The notes below the pieces were generated by a model that worked only from the letters and a program-made list of their open reading frames with translations, did not search any database and was not told the origin of the DNA. A DNA stretch of 64,000 nucleotides from the NCBI GenBank assembly GCA_021527695.1, contig JAKFAO010000002.1, positions 682,501 through 746,500 of the forward strand, read 5' to 3'. The translations under genes and the position numbers were made by a program. How positions within the stretch are numbered: the first letter of the stretch is position 1; each line of letters opens with the position of its first letter. This document shows positions 10,679 through 22,153 of the stretch, piece by piece. This DNA comes from Naematelia aurantialba. Its lineage: Eukaryota; Basidiomycota; Tremellomycetes; Tremellales; Naemateliaceae.

Positions 10679-12390
10679 ATGCTGTACGTCGCGATCGGCA
10701 CACCCGCGCTTTGTCTTTCACTTGGACGAGGCTGACGCTGTTTGTGACAGGTATTTAACAGCCGACAAATTTCCCGTTTGTGAGTACTCGTCAACTGGCT
10801 GGCTGGCGTCGCGTCGTGCGCTGACTCCCCTGCAGTCGTCCCATTTGGCGTGATCGGGTGTGTTTGGTAGACTCAAGAGGGGAACGGACTGTGAGGCTGA
10901 CAAGACAATGCAGGTTCTACCGATATCTATGGTACATTATTCGACTGCTCGCGCGGTGGGCGTACCGACCCATCCCCTTACCTGAGAACCCGACCTACAT
11001 CGCAAGCGAGGACGTGACGATCATCGTGCCGACCATCGATGCCGGCGAAGAGTTTCGCGAGGCGGCGTTCTCGTGGCTCGAGGGCTCGCCGCGGGAGATC
11101 ATCATCGTCACCGAGGACAAGATGCAGGGGCCTCTGCAGGAGCTGGCCAACTCGGTGGACCCTACGCGGATCCGCGTGCTCACCGTGCCGTTCGCCAACA
11201 AACGGCTGCAGATGGCTCATGGAATCCGCAACACGACGACCGACATCATCGTGTTTGCAGACGACGACGCGATCTGGCCGGCAACGCTACTGCCGTACGT
11301 GCTGGCCTGCTTTGAGGACCAGCAAATTGGCGGCGTGGGCACGAGCCAACGTGTCAAGCCGTGCGGAGACCGAATGACCGTGTGGGAGGTGCTTGCCGCG
11401 TTCCGACTGACCATCCGAAACATTGAAATCGCCTCGTCGACCCACATTGACGGCGGCATCCCATGTCTGTCGGGCCGTACTGCCGCTTACCGTACTGTCA
11501 TTCTCAAGGACCCCGATTTCCTGCACGGATTCACCAACGACCTGTGGCTGGGCAAGTACCATTTAAACTCGGGCGACGACAAGTTCCTCACGCGCTGGAT
11601 GGTCAGTCATGGTTGGAACACGTATGTCCAGGTATGCGCCGAGGCCGAGCTGCTGTCCACCATGAAGCCCAACTGGCGTTTCCTCAAGCAAGTCCTCAGG
11701 TGGACCCGGAATACATGGCGTTCAGACTTTCGGAGCATCTTCACCGAGCGATACATCTGGACCACACATCCTTACGTCGCCTATACCATGCTTGATAAAT
11801 TCATCAACCCTTTGACACTGCTCGTCGGACCTGTGCTGGTCATCTACCTGATTGTGAAGAGTACTCGAGACGTTGCAGACGGCGGTTACCACTTGGCTGC
11901 TTGGTGCGTCACTGTCTGTTGTGTTGGGAATCCAGCTGACGTGAACTGTTTAGGAAAATCATCATTTCTGTATGCGTGCTCCACCTTTTCTGTGCGAGCT
12001 TAGCTGACGAGACAGTACGTCGTGTGGCTCATGGCGACCCGAACTGCCAAGCTCCTCCCACATCTATGGTATCGCCCGGCGCATATCATCTACGTGCCCG
12101 CATGGATTCTGTTTGGCTACTACTTGTGCGTTTTGTTTGCTTGTTCAGCCTGTACCTTGCTAAACGCCGCAGCGCAATCATGAAACTCTACGCGCTGTTC
12201 ACGCTCCACAAGACGGGCTGGGGCACGCGTGCAGGCATCGGAGACCGTGAGTCACGATCACGCACGCTTGGTTCATGTGATGGATGCTGACACAGAGGCA
12301 GCTGCAACGGCCACGGCGGCGCAGGAAAAGTCGGACGCGCAGCCTCGCGACATGTACGACATGGAGATGAACGGGGCTAGAAAGGCATAG
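10679..12390 (+). CDS. CPS1: Cps1-like membrane glycosyltransferase, family GT2 (hyaluronan-synthase type)
   Basis: Processive family-2 glycosyltransferase of the fungal Cps1 type, predicted to polymerise a polysaccharide at the plasma membrane and export it. N-terminal membrane segment: FPVFVPFGVIGFYRYLWYII. The GT-A domain holds VTIIVPTIDAGEEF, the Asp cluster FADDDAIWP, GDDKFLTRW, and the QxxRW-type QVLRW. Two or more C-terminal membrane segments follow (PLTLLVGPVLVIYLIVK; HIIYVPAWILFGYYF), then KLYALFTLHKTGWGTR and an alanine/glutamate tail. The last four exons are short. The N-terminus is uncertain: start at 10679 (ATGCT, spliced to GTATTTAACAG) is one reading; an unspliced frame from 10485 is another. 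The family's Cryptococcus member is linked to capsule and wall glycans. No capsule claim can be made from sequence alone. Confidence 0.88.
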
Positions 12391-12732
12391 CTGGGATGAG
12401 GGTGGCACGAGCGGCCGATGCGAGATATGAGCTTGACGACGTTATGTGCCTCTTACACCTGGCATGGGGTGTGGACAATGCATGTGTATCTTCTGCGGCC
12501 GCATTTTGTATAGGATGCGTGATGATTGGCAATGACAGTCGTGGATGGATCATGGGTCTGGGGGAAGACATGGGAAACGGGTTGGAGAGTCGAGGCGTGA
12601 GGAGCTGGAGAGCTGGAGACGCTGGAGACGCTGGAGTGCTGGAGATGCTGGAGGCTGGAAACGTGGGAACGCTGGAGACGCCGAGACGGCCAGAGATGGT
12701 CAAGAGTGAGAGGGCGGGACTGTGGAGACTGG
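12391..12732. other. Convergent 3' intergenic region with 9-bp minisatellite
   Basis: About 340 bp between the Cps1 and PSMG3 stop codons. The half nearer PSMG3 (about 12603-12690) is built from imperfect CTGGAGACG-type 9-bp repeats. No ORF of note. Confidence 0.7.
12603..12690. repeat. Imperfect 9-bp tandem repeat, CTGGAGACG-like
   Basis: Visible copies include CTGGAGAG, CTGGAGACG twice in tandem, CTGGAGTG, CTGGAGATG, CTGGAGG, CTGGAAACG and later CTGGAGACG. Unit length varies by one or two bases. It lies wholly between two convergent stop codons. Confidence 0.85.
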
Positions 12733-13830
12733 CTAGTCGACTGTATCTTCTGCTGCACCTCGGGGGCGCTCCGGCCCAGGCCACGACACGAGCATCTCCA
12801 TCACCGCCATGAACCGTTCTCGCTCCTGGCTGTGGTCTGTGTCTGTTTTTGCGAGACCTTGCGCATCTGCCGCTCCGTCCGGGGTGTCGGCGTCGGCGTC
12901 GGCGTCGGCGTCTTCATCTTCATCTTCATCGTCGTCTCCATCTTCGTCTTTGGTGCCGAGCGTTCGACGGCGACGGGGGAGCGCGAGGGCGAGGGCGACG
13001 ACGACGGGCCGGCGGGGCATGCCGAGCTCGTGCAGGGTCCACCAGACGAGCGTGGCGATCTGCGCCGCGTACAGCCCGTACAGGGGCGGGTCGGGTGGCG
13101 ACCCCAGCAGCAGCGTGAGGACCGTGCCGGCTGCTGGAGGGGGCAGGAGGAGGGTGGGCGAAGGCGACTCGCTCGGTCTCGCGACGGGGCTGGACGCAGG
13201 TGACGGTCTCACGCCGGTGCTGGACGCAGGTGACGGTCTCACGCCGGTGCTGGACGCAGGTGACGGTCTCACGCCGGTGCTGGACGCAGGTGACGGGGGA
13301 GGCGGGAAAGTTGAGGTGGCTGGGAAAGTAGTGGATGTGCTGGATGTGATGGACGTGCCGGGTGCAGCGAGAGCACGGTCGGCTGTAGCTTGCGGGAGGG
13401 GGAGCGGCGCGATGGGGGACAGCGAAGCTTGCGTCTGCACGGTCAGCCAACGCAGGATGACGACGACGACGACAGCGGTCACAGCGACGGCGACAGCGAC
13501 GGCGACAGCGACGACGACAGCGACGACGGCGACGACGGGTACAGCAGCGGTCACAGCGAACGCGGTAACGACGACGGCGACAGTCACAGCCGTGGTCAGA
13601 GCTCAAGAGGGAGCAACGGCCAACAGCACGCGCAAATGCTCAAACACAGCTCGACGCACCATACACCCCACCTTGCCATTCTGGGTCAACACCACCACGA
13701 TCCGATCATCGAATGTCTGGATCAGCAGCTCGGTCGGTATCGCCCGCACGAGCCGGCAGCGCTGGTACGTCTGGATCGGCGGGGGACTGCCCCGCAGAGC
13801 CGACTCGCCGGTGTGTGCGTCGTCGACCAT
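12733..13830 (-). CDS. PSMG3: Proteasome assembly chaperone 3-like (PSMG3/Poc3) with repeat-filled insert
   Basis: PAC3-family proteins help build the 20S proteasome alpha ring. Exon 1 (to 13660) encodes RAIPTELLIQTFDDRIVVVLTQNGKVGCM, which follows the PAC3 N-terminal pattern. Intron 13435-13659 (225 nt) is mostly GAC/GTC repeat and ends with a good CTGAC branch. Exon 2 resumes TQASLSPIAPLPLP. A proline/serine insert of about 100 residues follows, including four near-identical 10-residue repeats (SPASSTGVRP). The family's second half then returns: TVLTLLLGSPPDPPLYGLYAAQIATLVWW. The tail is acidic (DE and DA repeats). Start at 13830 (MVDDAHTGES) suits family length; 13914 is also open. Normal members are about 120-150 residues, so this one is unusually long. 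Confidence 0.72.
13189..13297 (-). repeat. Coding 30-bp tandem repeats in PSMG3-like gene
   Basis: Nearly four copies of a 30-bp unit (contains GCTGGACGCAGGTGACGG), three of them apparently identical, encoding SPASSTGVRP on the minus strand. Such identity between copies suggests recent slippage or unequal exchange. Confidence 0.95.
13456..13596. repeat. GAC/CGACAG simple-sequence array within PSMG3 intron
   Basis: A purine-asymmetric array of CGACGG, CGACAG and GACGAC units interrupted by GGTCACAGCG. It makes up most of the 225-nt intron of the PSMG3-like gene. In several frames it translates without stops, which creates spurious long ORFs on both strands. Confidence 0.9.
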
Positions 13831-14115
13831 GCCGCAAGGAGACGAGGTGAATATGACGATTCGGGAGACGAGGTGAATATCATGAAATGAATCGCGCAGA
13901 GATGTCATGCTCAACTCAAATCACCACGCAACTCATCTCCTTCATAGACTAGTAGTTGCCCCCTCCCCGTCCATCTACCAGCCAGAGAGCCACAGAAACC
14001 GCAACATACAAAGCCCCACACTCCTCGGCATTCATGCTAAGTGCTACAACAAGCTCAAAAAGTCTTCCCATGATGTGTCGCCTGTACCCCGTCTACCGCT
14101 ACTAACAGAGGCCCT

Positions 14116-17045
14116 CTACTGCCAATAGAGCGTATGAACATCCTCCTTTGCAAACACCACACCACATGCAGGACACTTGCGCTGTCGAGACGCGATACGC
14201 AAGTCGAGGCAGTTCTTGCAGAATGCTGCATTGTCAACAATGTCCATTTGCAGCAAAACCCACTGTGGTTGCACTTGTGAATGACCTGCTGCTTGAAGCC
14301 TTGCTCACAGCACGAACAGCGCAACAGTTTCTGCCGTCAGCCCCACTCGATAACACCAAGCTCACCCAGAGCTTGTCTCGATCTTCCTTGAGCTGCACCT
14401 CACTTGCAGATACATGCGAGTTTGCAGCAGCGTCCTGACGGTCCTTTAGTTTCTTGGCAGTCTTCTGCGACGCTTCTAATTCCTCCTGCAACCTGATACG
14501 CGCCGACCTCTCAGATGTCGCCTCGGCCACGCGGGTCTGCAGGAGCGTTTGCGCCTGACAAAGTTAGCCTCCGCCAGCCCTGAGCGCTCACCTCTGACAG
14601 CGCCGCTTGACTCTGTTGGAAGCGAAGTTCAAGCTGAGTTTTCTCGGACGTGACAGCGGCCAGCTGTGTTTGCAGCTCGATTGCCGAATTTTTGATCGCC
14701 GTGAGACCTTTCTCATGCGCAGACTGTTGTCAGAAGAGACACGTTGCCGGACCCACAATCTGCACATTCAGACCCCGCTCCACCTCCTGAGCCCGCTCCA
14801 GCAATTTCAATTGTTTCTCCACGCTTCTTTGAGCCGTTTTGCACTCTGCCTCGATTGCCTCTCTTGACCGCATCGCTTGAAAGTATTTGTTGTCGGCTTT
14901 GGCCTTCTCGGTTGTCAAACGCTGTATCTTTTGCTCGCCGTCCTTGAGCTCGTATATCTTGCTGTTGACCTTGGCCTCCAGTCCCTCCCACAATTTAGAT
15001 AGCCCCTCTACTTCAGTGTACAGCGCATTGGTGGCCTAGGTTGTCAGTGCCGCCAACGCATCCACCCACCAGTTCCGCCTCGGACAGCTGGAGAGCCAGA
15101 TCGTGCTTCTCTTTTTCCAACGACTGCAATCTCTCGCCAAGAAATTTTACGTCTTCCGCCGCATCGGGATTCGGTCCGAGCACCCTTTCGTATTTGGCGA
15201 GCGCCCGTTTCGCAGTTGCTAATTCTGCCTGTGGATCCGCTTCGGTGGGGGCCAATAGACGATCTTGCACCTCACTACTGGTCAGAAACACAGCAGTGGG
15301 CCGACCTACCTCAGCTTGGTTTCGAGATTCTTTAGGTAGTCTCCATCGATTCCACCATCACCTCGCAGAAACGCTAGATATCCTTCAGATCCATCCTTGG
15401 CTGCCAGCTTTCCCTTCAACCTCCTGACCTCTGAGGAAAGGTAGGTGATGCGTTCTGCTCTTGCTTTTGCCAGCGCCTCAGTCTCCTCTGCGTACCGAGT
15501 CCGCTCTGCCTCTCTCATTTTGCGCTCTGTGAGATCCGCGTTCATCTCGTCTCGTTGTCCTCTCAATCGCGCCAGGTCAATGTCCTTCTTGCTCGACTGC
15601 TGACGGAGTGCATCAACTTCTTGTCTGGCCTCTTCGAGGACCGCTTGTCGAAAATCAAAGTTGTGATTTTTGAGCTCGTCAACCCTGGCTTCGGCTTCCT
15701 GAAATTGCACATGCAGGACATTGGCACGATTAATGGATGAAGCGAGTTGTTGGAGGTAGACCTGGAAGAATGGAGATTCTCGCAACATTGCCTCGGAAGG
15801 ATGTTTCGCCTGACATCAGCGTGACCAACCTAACAGAACCTACCAAGAGACGCAATTGATCGGACTCTTGCTGCAATGCGGAATATTCTGTGTGTAGAAC
15901 TTCCAACTGCTGCCGTCTGCTTTCCGCCAACTGCTCCAAATCTGAATTATCCTGCAGCATCCCCGAGGCAGTTGCTCCATCGTCTATTGATACTTTGACA
16001 TCCTGAAACGTCAGCCCAAATGTGAATGTGCAGCGAATAGCCCACCTCATCGATCTTGCCGTTTGGGGTGGCGTTACCCGACCCGTTTGCTCTGACATTT
16101 GGAGTGGCCGATCCTCTATCTCGGGACTCTCTCCATTCTGCCTCAGCCTTGTCGTGCTCCATCCGCTGTCGATCTAATGATTTTTGAGCCTTTTGTAGAG
16201 CTCGTTGTAATTGCGCTTTGCTCTCGCTTTCAGACGCGAGTCGCGAATTGAGGAGCAGCGAGCTGGACCGCAAGGCAGACGACTGTTTGATCAGCTCAAT
16301 TGTGGGGTCTAGGCTTACCTCTGCTTGCAATTTCTGACATTTACTGTGCAGATCGGATGGAGAGCGGGGTCCATCAGAGGCAAGTTTAGTGAACCGAATT
16401 ATCATCTGCTTGGTAGCCGGGAGTCGCGCATTGAGTGCTTGCTGGAGCTCCTGCAATTGCATACCAGGCTCAAGGGTCGCTGAGGAATGAGCAGGCGTAT
16501 TCGGAGCAGAGCGCTGGTAGTAGAGCGCTGACGTACGTTCAAGTCCATTCTGCGAGTCTGCATCTTGGCCAACGAGATCATCCATAGCCGCAACGAGCTG
16601 CTCGTTAGTTCACGACAAAGATAATTGGCCGTACCTGATTCCAGCAGACCTCGACTGCCTGTACGCTGGCCTCGAGAACTCGGCGCTGTGCTTCGAGTTC
16701 CTTTACCCGCCTAGCTTCCTCTTGATAGGACCTGCGGTATTCGAGCATCTGGCGGTAGATTGCCTCTTTCCGTCTGAGCTTTTGAGAAGTCAGTGGCGTT
16801 TCCACAGTATGGCACGCGACCAGAAATGACAGATCTTCCTGCTTCGCTCCGGAGCGAGTCTCCGGCACAGTCTAGTCCAACAAGAACAGACAACCCACCT
16901 CAACGACCTTCATCCACTCTTCTGGTGGCTCTTCATCCTCGGCGGGGAACGGCGGGGCGGCGACATTGCTGAGAGCTCTCCGCTTCGCCGGGGAGACGCC
17001 ATCGTCCAGCCCCGATTCGCGGACTCTTTTTAGGTCTGCATTCAT
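14116..17045 (-). CDS. BRE1: BRE1-type RING E3 ubiquitin ligase for histone H2B
   Basis: Bre1 with Rad6 monoubiquitinates histone H2B, a mark required for H3K4/K79 methylation. Start at 17045 (MNADLKRVRESGLDDGVSPAKRRALSN). Almost the whole protein is coiled coil spread over many short exons (for example RQMLEYRRSYQEEARRVKELEAQR; QEVDALRQQSSKKDIDLARLRG; KHDLALQLSEAE). The C-terminal RING is spliced from LLRCSCCEQGFKQQVIHKCNH and TFCKNCLDLRIASRQRKCPACG, ending KEDVHTLYWQ. It has CxxC, HxxC, CxxC spacing and the arginine-rich loop typical of Bre1. The splice across the RING removes an intron at about 14226-14269. Divergent from NudE with about 290 bp between start codons, and convergent with the PSMG3 neighbourhood. 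Confidence 0.9.
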
Positions 17046-17332
17046 GTTGCGGTCACTTTTGCGCCTCTGAATCGGACAGAGACGCAAGGCGAAGGACCGT
17101 TGCGTGAGGAATATTGATGCTTTGAGACCACGAGAATGTCAAGAGAGGACCGACTTGACAAGCAGGCATAAAGGTATATTCAAAGATGCCGCGGCATTTC
17201 ACAATGTGGCACTTTTGAAACGCGGGGTGGAATGCGGGGTAGAGCGATCCCCCCTTGGGACTCTGTTTGGGTTTGTTGACAATTTCCCAATTCTACAGAG
17301 GGCAAGAGACCGAGTCGAGCAAGCAGAGGAGC

Positions 17333-19461
17333 ATGACCATGAGTCTAGAGGTGGTTGCGGGACCGAATCATGCGCACCCTACTGGAAAGGTGCACAAGGT
17401 CTCGAGCAGTGTGACACTCGGATCAGAGGAGGAAGACAGCTCGTGAGTGCCTGTGCTGATCGTCATTGATCATGAAGCTTTGATAGCCCAGAGCAAGAGG
17501 CAGCTCACTTTCGTGACAAGTACCGCGAAGCGGCAGACGCTCTGCAGGATACTCGGCTTGAACTTGGTAAGTCATGTTTGTTAACTGGCTGATCCAGTCT
17601 AGAGGAGTTCCAGCTCTCGTCCAAGGAGCTGGAGAACGAGTTGGAGAATGAGCTCGCAGAGAGGGAGCAGAAGGAAACGGACTTAAGGGAGCGTATCAAA
17701 CGGCTGGAGGCGGAGAAGGAAGATTGGCGCGTGAGTACATGGGCGGAGGCGGAGCTGACCTGCAGAATAAGCACATGGCCCTGCAAAAGACGCATAGCTC
17801 GACGACGAGTGCGATGCAGAGGGAGATGGACAACTTGCGCTCAGAGCGGGACAAGACGCGGGTGGCTCTGCGAGATCTGGAGATGGGTAATGACGAGCTG
17901 GAGAGGAATGAGCGGTGAGTGTTACGTTGTTTCAGCGCTAATATGTAGTGTCGCTGTGTCGTCTTTGCTGGATCTTGAGAGCCGATACAATCGCGCTATC
18001 GAGGACAAGACGCTGCTGGAGCAAGAAGTGGTGATGAAACAGGAGCTCGAGGAGACTCTCCAGCGACTGAAGGATGAGCTGAGAGGTGAGATTTGAGAAA
18101 GACTCGACTGACCCTTAGATGCCAACAACGAGATTGCCATCCTGAGAGATCAGCTCACTCGCACCATTCCCACTCCTCCTTCCTCAGTATCCGTACCCAG
18201 ATCACCCCTGCAGGAGGTCACACCGCTCACAGCCGACGAGCCTGCCGAGCCGAATCTGGCTGAAACCACGACTCCGGAACCTATATCGCGAAGCCTTCCA
18301 CGGAGCGCCACGTCCTCCTCAATCCCCCTCATGTCACCTTCGGTCAAGAGGTTCGCAACAGCCAACCCAGCTCTCTCTCGCTCCACGACTGTGCGCAACC
18401 TGGCCGCTGCAGCCACTACGCCTGCCTCTTCCGCCCTTCAGCGTTCCCGCTCCGGTCTCCCGGTAGCCAGTCCCGCTCGTGCTGCTCAGCTACAAGCGAC
18501 CGTATCGTCCAAGAACCGAGGCCGCAACATCTTGCGCGAGATGCAAGTCCGCCTTAAAGCTGCGGACGACAAGATTGGCAAGTTGAATCTTCGACGCAAC
18601 GTCTCCAATCCGATACCTGATGGCGCAAAACGAACTGTCACACAGCACCCTCCGCCAGCGCTGAACAAACGTCTCGCTGCACTGCAAGAGACACCAGGAG
18701 ACAGGTCGGTGCTGTCAATGCAGTCGCCGAATGGAGGGTGGGTCATGGTAGAGGATGGTGAGACACCGGAACAGAAGGCGCAGTCGGGGGACCCCCAGTC
18801 TCCTCTACTTCAGGCTAGTCAACGTGCTGTCTCCTCAGCTTCGACCAAGACGTTGCCATCTCGCCCCGGCATCCCTTCACCACTCACCAATCATCTCTCA
18901 CAATCCACCCGAACGCCTGCACCCCGTCCCAAGTCGACTCTAGCCCGTACCGCGCTTCCTGCCTCAACGTCTATATCAACAGCCTTGGACCGGCCCATGT
19001 CACCTCCCAGCTCTTCCCGTCCATTATCGACTCCCAGTTCATCCCGTCCGATGTCTCCTTCCATGCTACCCCAACCAACGCGAACGTACATGAGAGCGCC
19101 ATCACCATCGCTCGCTGGGCTCTCCACTCCCATGCCGTCATTATCTCGCCCTAGCTCTAGATCAGCTAGTCGGCCCAAACCGACCATCGGGCGCGGGCCG
19201 CCTCCTCCGTCTTCCCATACATCCCAACTGCCAACATCCACGCCGTCTGCCATGCGCCGGTCGACTAGAAGGTCATCCATGGGTCCCAACGAGGCTCATC
19301 TCCCCCCGACATCCATCCCAGCACCAAAGGTCTCTCCAAGCAGACCCATGTCAGTTCCCCAATTTGACTTTGCGGACCAGCCTCCAGTCCCGCGGATACC
19401 GTCGGCTCACCTGCGAACGAGGCGGAATACAGCCGTTGGTGGCAAAAATGGTGTCGACTAG
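17333..19461 (+). CDS. NDE1: NudE family nuclear distribution protein (dynein/LIS1 pathway)
   Basis: NudE binds Lis1 and dynein and drives nuclear migration. Start at 17333 (MTMSLEVVAGPNH); first exon ends EEEDSS. Exons then rebuild a classical NudE coiled coil: FRDKYREAADALQDTRLELEEFQLSSKELENELENEL, then KEDWRNKHMALQKTHSS, SRYNRAIEDKTLLEQEV, and LRDQLTRTIPTPPS. A central basic segment RNILREMQVRLKAADDKIGK is followed by a Ser/Pro-rich disordered tail with repeated SSRPxS motifs (about residues 330-480) ending AVGGKNGVD. The EEFQLSS signature is diagnostic. The last exon begins at 18119 or just after and carries over half of the protein. Convergent with CtIP, stops 89 bp apart. Confidence 0.92.
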
Positions 19462-19549
19462 ACGTACATGATAGTCGTACACGATGCATATGTGCTTGGA
19501 TCGGCAGAGGGATGTTCAATACATCAATACAACGCTGAGAGGCAAATTA

Positions 19550-21967
19550 TTACATTTTCTTCTTCCATTTGCCATCGATGCGTCTATGCAATGTCAGCGA
19601 CTACCTAGGATATGGCCGGGTACGCACGCTGCTTCCTTTCTCACTTGCGCTTCCTTTTCCGCAATCATCTCATCGGCCTTCTTATTTTGTTCAACAACAT
19701 CTTGCGTCGTGGGAAAGCCAATGCGCCAGTACCCTGGGGGGGTCGGCGGCTTTTGCCACTAAGGTATTCAGCAAGATTCCATCAGAGAGTACACGACGGA
19801 CAGTGTCCCGATGCCGAGATACCTGATCCTGATGCTGCCGTATCTCGTTCTCGTCCATTATCCCCAGCTCACCGGTATCCTTCCAGGCAGGAGGCTGGTT
19901 GTATCGTGGGATTGGGCCGACCGCCTCATAGTACTGGGTTATAAGCATTCGTATATGCAACGCACGCACCCCTCGGCAACATTCGCAATCGCCACCGTGC
20001 ATCTGCTTTCGGTCCGTCTTGCGCCTTTTCACATCATGGAACTGATGCTTTTCACCCTCGTTCTGCAGTGGATCTATCTCATACTCATCGCGCAAGTTGT
20101 GATGCCTGCATGTTAGACGAGCCCCGCCCAACAAAGCTTACAGTTGTTCCGGCGCCACATATCGTCCCTTGCCTTTGTATGGTGCATATATCTGCCTCTT
20201 TTCCGATGCTGGCAATCTTGCCAGCCGCTTCAATGCCATGGCCTTTTGCCGAGGCGTCATATCGTCGGTGTCTAAATCCTTCCGTTTCATCGAGCTAGCT
20301 GAGTCGGACACATCGACACTCCGGTCCAAGGGGGCAACACGAGATGATCCTCGACCACTGTCGCCTGTGCGATCGCGAATCAACATTTTCGCCGTGGCTG
20401 CGGGTGACGATCCCGCCCATGGTTGCTGAAAGATGTCATACTCGTCTTTGAAAGTGTGAACATTCTTATCCAAGGCTTGAATGCCAAGCCAAGGCGTCAC
20501 ACGAGAAGGATTGCCGATGTGAGCAGCGAGGATCGGCCGTGGGGTCGCATCCGACTTCTCATGGTCAGGCTTGGTTGTCTGAGGTATCGCGACAGTGGAC
20601 GCTTTCCATTGCGAGTTGTCCGCCTCGCAGCGGTCGGTTATCCGTGTTGCGTCTTCGGACGCGGAATTCTGTTTGAGACAGCGCTCGGACGCTGTCATCT
20701 CGGTCATCTTTCCCTCCTCTATCGGCAAGTAGACACGCTCGCTGCCCATTGACTCGACAGCTTCACCAGAACTTGGCAGTGTGGACGTAGTTGGTCCTTC
20801 CACTTGTCGTACCACTTTTGGGCCACTCTGATCCGATGACTCCCCCAGCGCCACAGCCGGCAACCCTGGCACCGCCGATTTCGCCTTTGAAGCTCTTCTC
20901 TCTTCCCTTCGCTGTTTCTTCAGCTCAATCCGTGCCGTCTCCATAGCTTTGTACTCCTTCCAGTGTTTGATGTCTGCCTTGTAGCTTACTCGGAGGGTAT
21001 CGTATTCAGCTTTCAAATGCTGGTGACGTTCTTCGAGAAGCGCATATCTTCGGGCAAGACCGGTGGTCGGGCTCATGACAGAAGTGGAATCTCGCTTCGA
21101 AGGCGTTATAGGCTGAGGGGCGAGGTTTGAGCTCAAGCTTGCTAGAGGACGGCGGGGACTAGACAGCGTCAGATTGTAGGATTATTCCTAGGATTATTTC
21201 TCTTACCTGTCGATCGCCGGCTGCGCCAATTTGGGTTGCACAGCTGCTTTCCCCCGAAGCACTTCCGACTCATTTCTCTCCACGGCGAGCGCTTCTCTGA
21301 GATCCCGACTGGTGTTATCCCAGGTCCTCCTCTCGGCTTCAGCTCTCTCTGAAGCTTCACGCAAAAGGCGCTCCAGGTCCGTGACTTTACGCGAGGCGGC
21401 TATCTTTTCCTCTTCTTCCTTTCTCCATCTTTGTTCCAACACACCAATCCTCTCCCTCAGTCCCACCGCAATCATTTGCTCGCGTTCCACCTCGCTGCCT
21501 TGCCGCTGACGCTCTTCCTTCCACTCCAATTCTAATTCGCCAATCTTCTCCTCTAATAACCAAATGCGCCTAGTCGCCTTGCCGACGGTATCATATTCCA
21601 ATGTCCCTGACACGCTCCGATCCTGTCGTTCCCACCATTTGATCTGCTCAGCAATGCTGGCATACTCGATGCGTAAAGAATCACGCTCGGCTTTGAGGTG
21701 GCTGACAGTGGTGTTGAGCTCCGTGATCTCGGAGAGAAGGCTGTCTCGCTGAGATTTCAAGGCATCGCATTGAGACTTGGTCCGAGCAGTACTATCACGC
21801 AGGACTTGGAGCTGTCTTTCATCAGTTGATTCATCACAAGGAGTTGGCTCTAACCGGCGACTGCACGTCTGAATCGGGTAAGCGGCGATTTCACATTAGT
21901 GCGCACCATTAATCCGAGCCATATGTGTCGACAGAGCCGCGCCAAGGCTCTCATCCTCCGTTGGCAT
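19550..21967 (-). CDS. SAE2: Sae2/CtIP/Ctp1-like DNA end-resection factor
   Basis: Activates the Mre11 nuclease to start resection of DNA double-strand breaks. N-terminal and central coiled coil (KSQRDSLLSEITELNTTVSHL; RRYALLEERHQHLKAEYDTLR) is followed by a long disordered region, then the conserved C-terminal Sae2 domain assembled across introns: EYEIDPLQNEGEKHQFHDVKRRK, GDCECCRGYYEAVGP, QVSRHRDTVRRWQKPPTPPGYWRIGFPTTQ. The Cys pair, the RHR motif (CtIP-type) and PPGYW..FP match the family. The last exon encodes ARIDGKWKKKM. The intron after DTVRR had to be removed to recover PPGYW, which supports the model. The first small exons near 21840-21967 are tentative. Divergent from the RCC2-PHD gene (186 bp). 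Confidence 0.9.
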
Positions 21968-22153
21968 GCTGCTTCGTTTGTGCCGCTGAGCGAGGTGTTG
22001 AAGCTAGGGGAACACGGTCGGACGAGGAAATCACAGGAAGCCCAGCTGAAAACAGTCTCGTTGGCCTGCTTACGTAATCGAATCGAAAGATGAATGGTCG
22101 TCGCGTCGCGTACCAAAAAAAGTCAAACGAGAGATGTATACAAATCATGCAGA

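Noticed and set aside
12809..13876. 355-codon plus-strand ORF with Asp/Gly/Leu repeats (DAGDGLTPVL) and Thr/Ala runs
   Set aside because: It is the antisense of the PSMG3-like gene and its triplet-repeat intron. The minus-strand reading matches a known family with good splice sites; this frame matches nothing.
13390..13890. Asp/Ser-rich repeat protein (DGDSDGDSDD) on plus strand, resembling a calcium-binding or adhesin-like repeat
   Set aside because: Arises from the simple CGACAG array inside an intron; no start context or homologous domain.
20423..20752. Plus-strand 109-codon ORF within CtIP
   Set aside because: Antisense of the disordered middle of the Sae2/CtIP gene.
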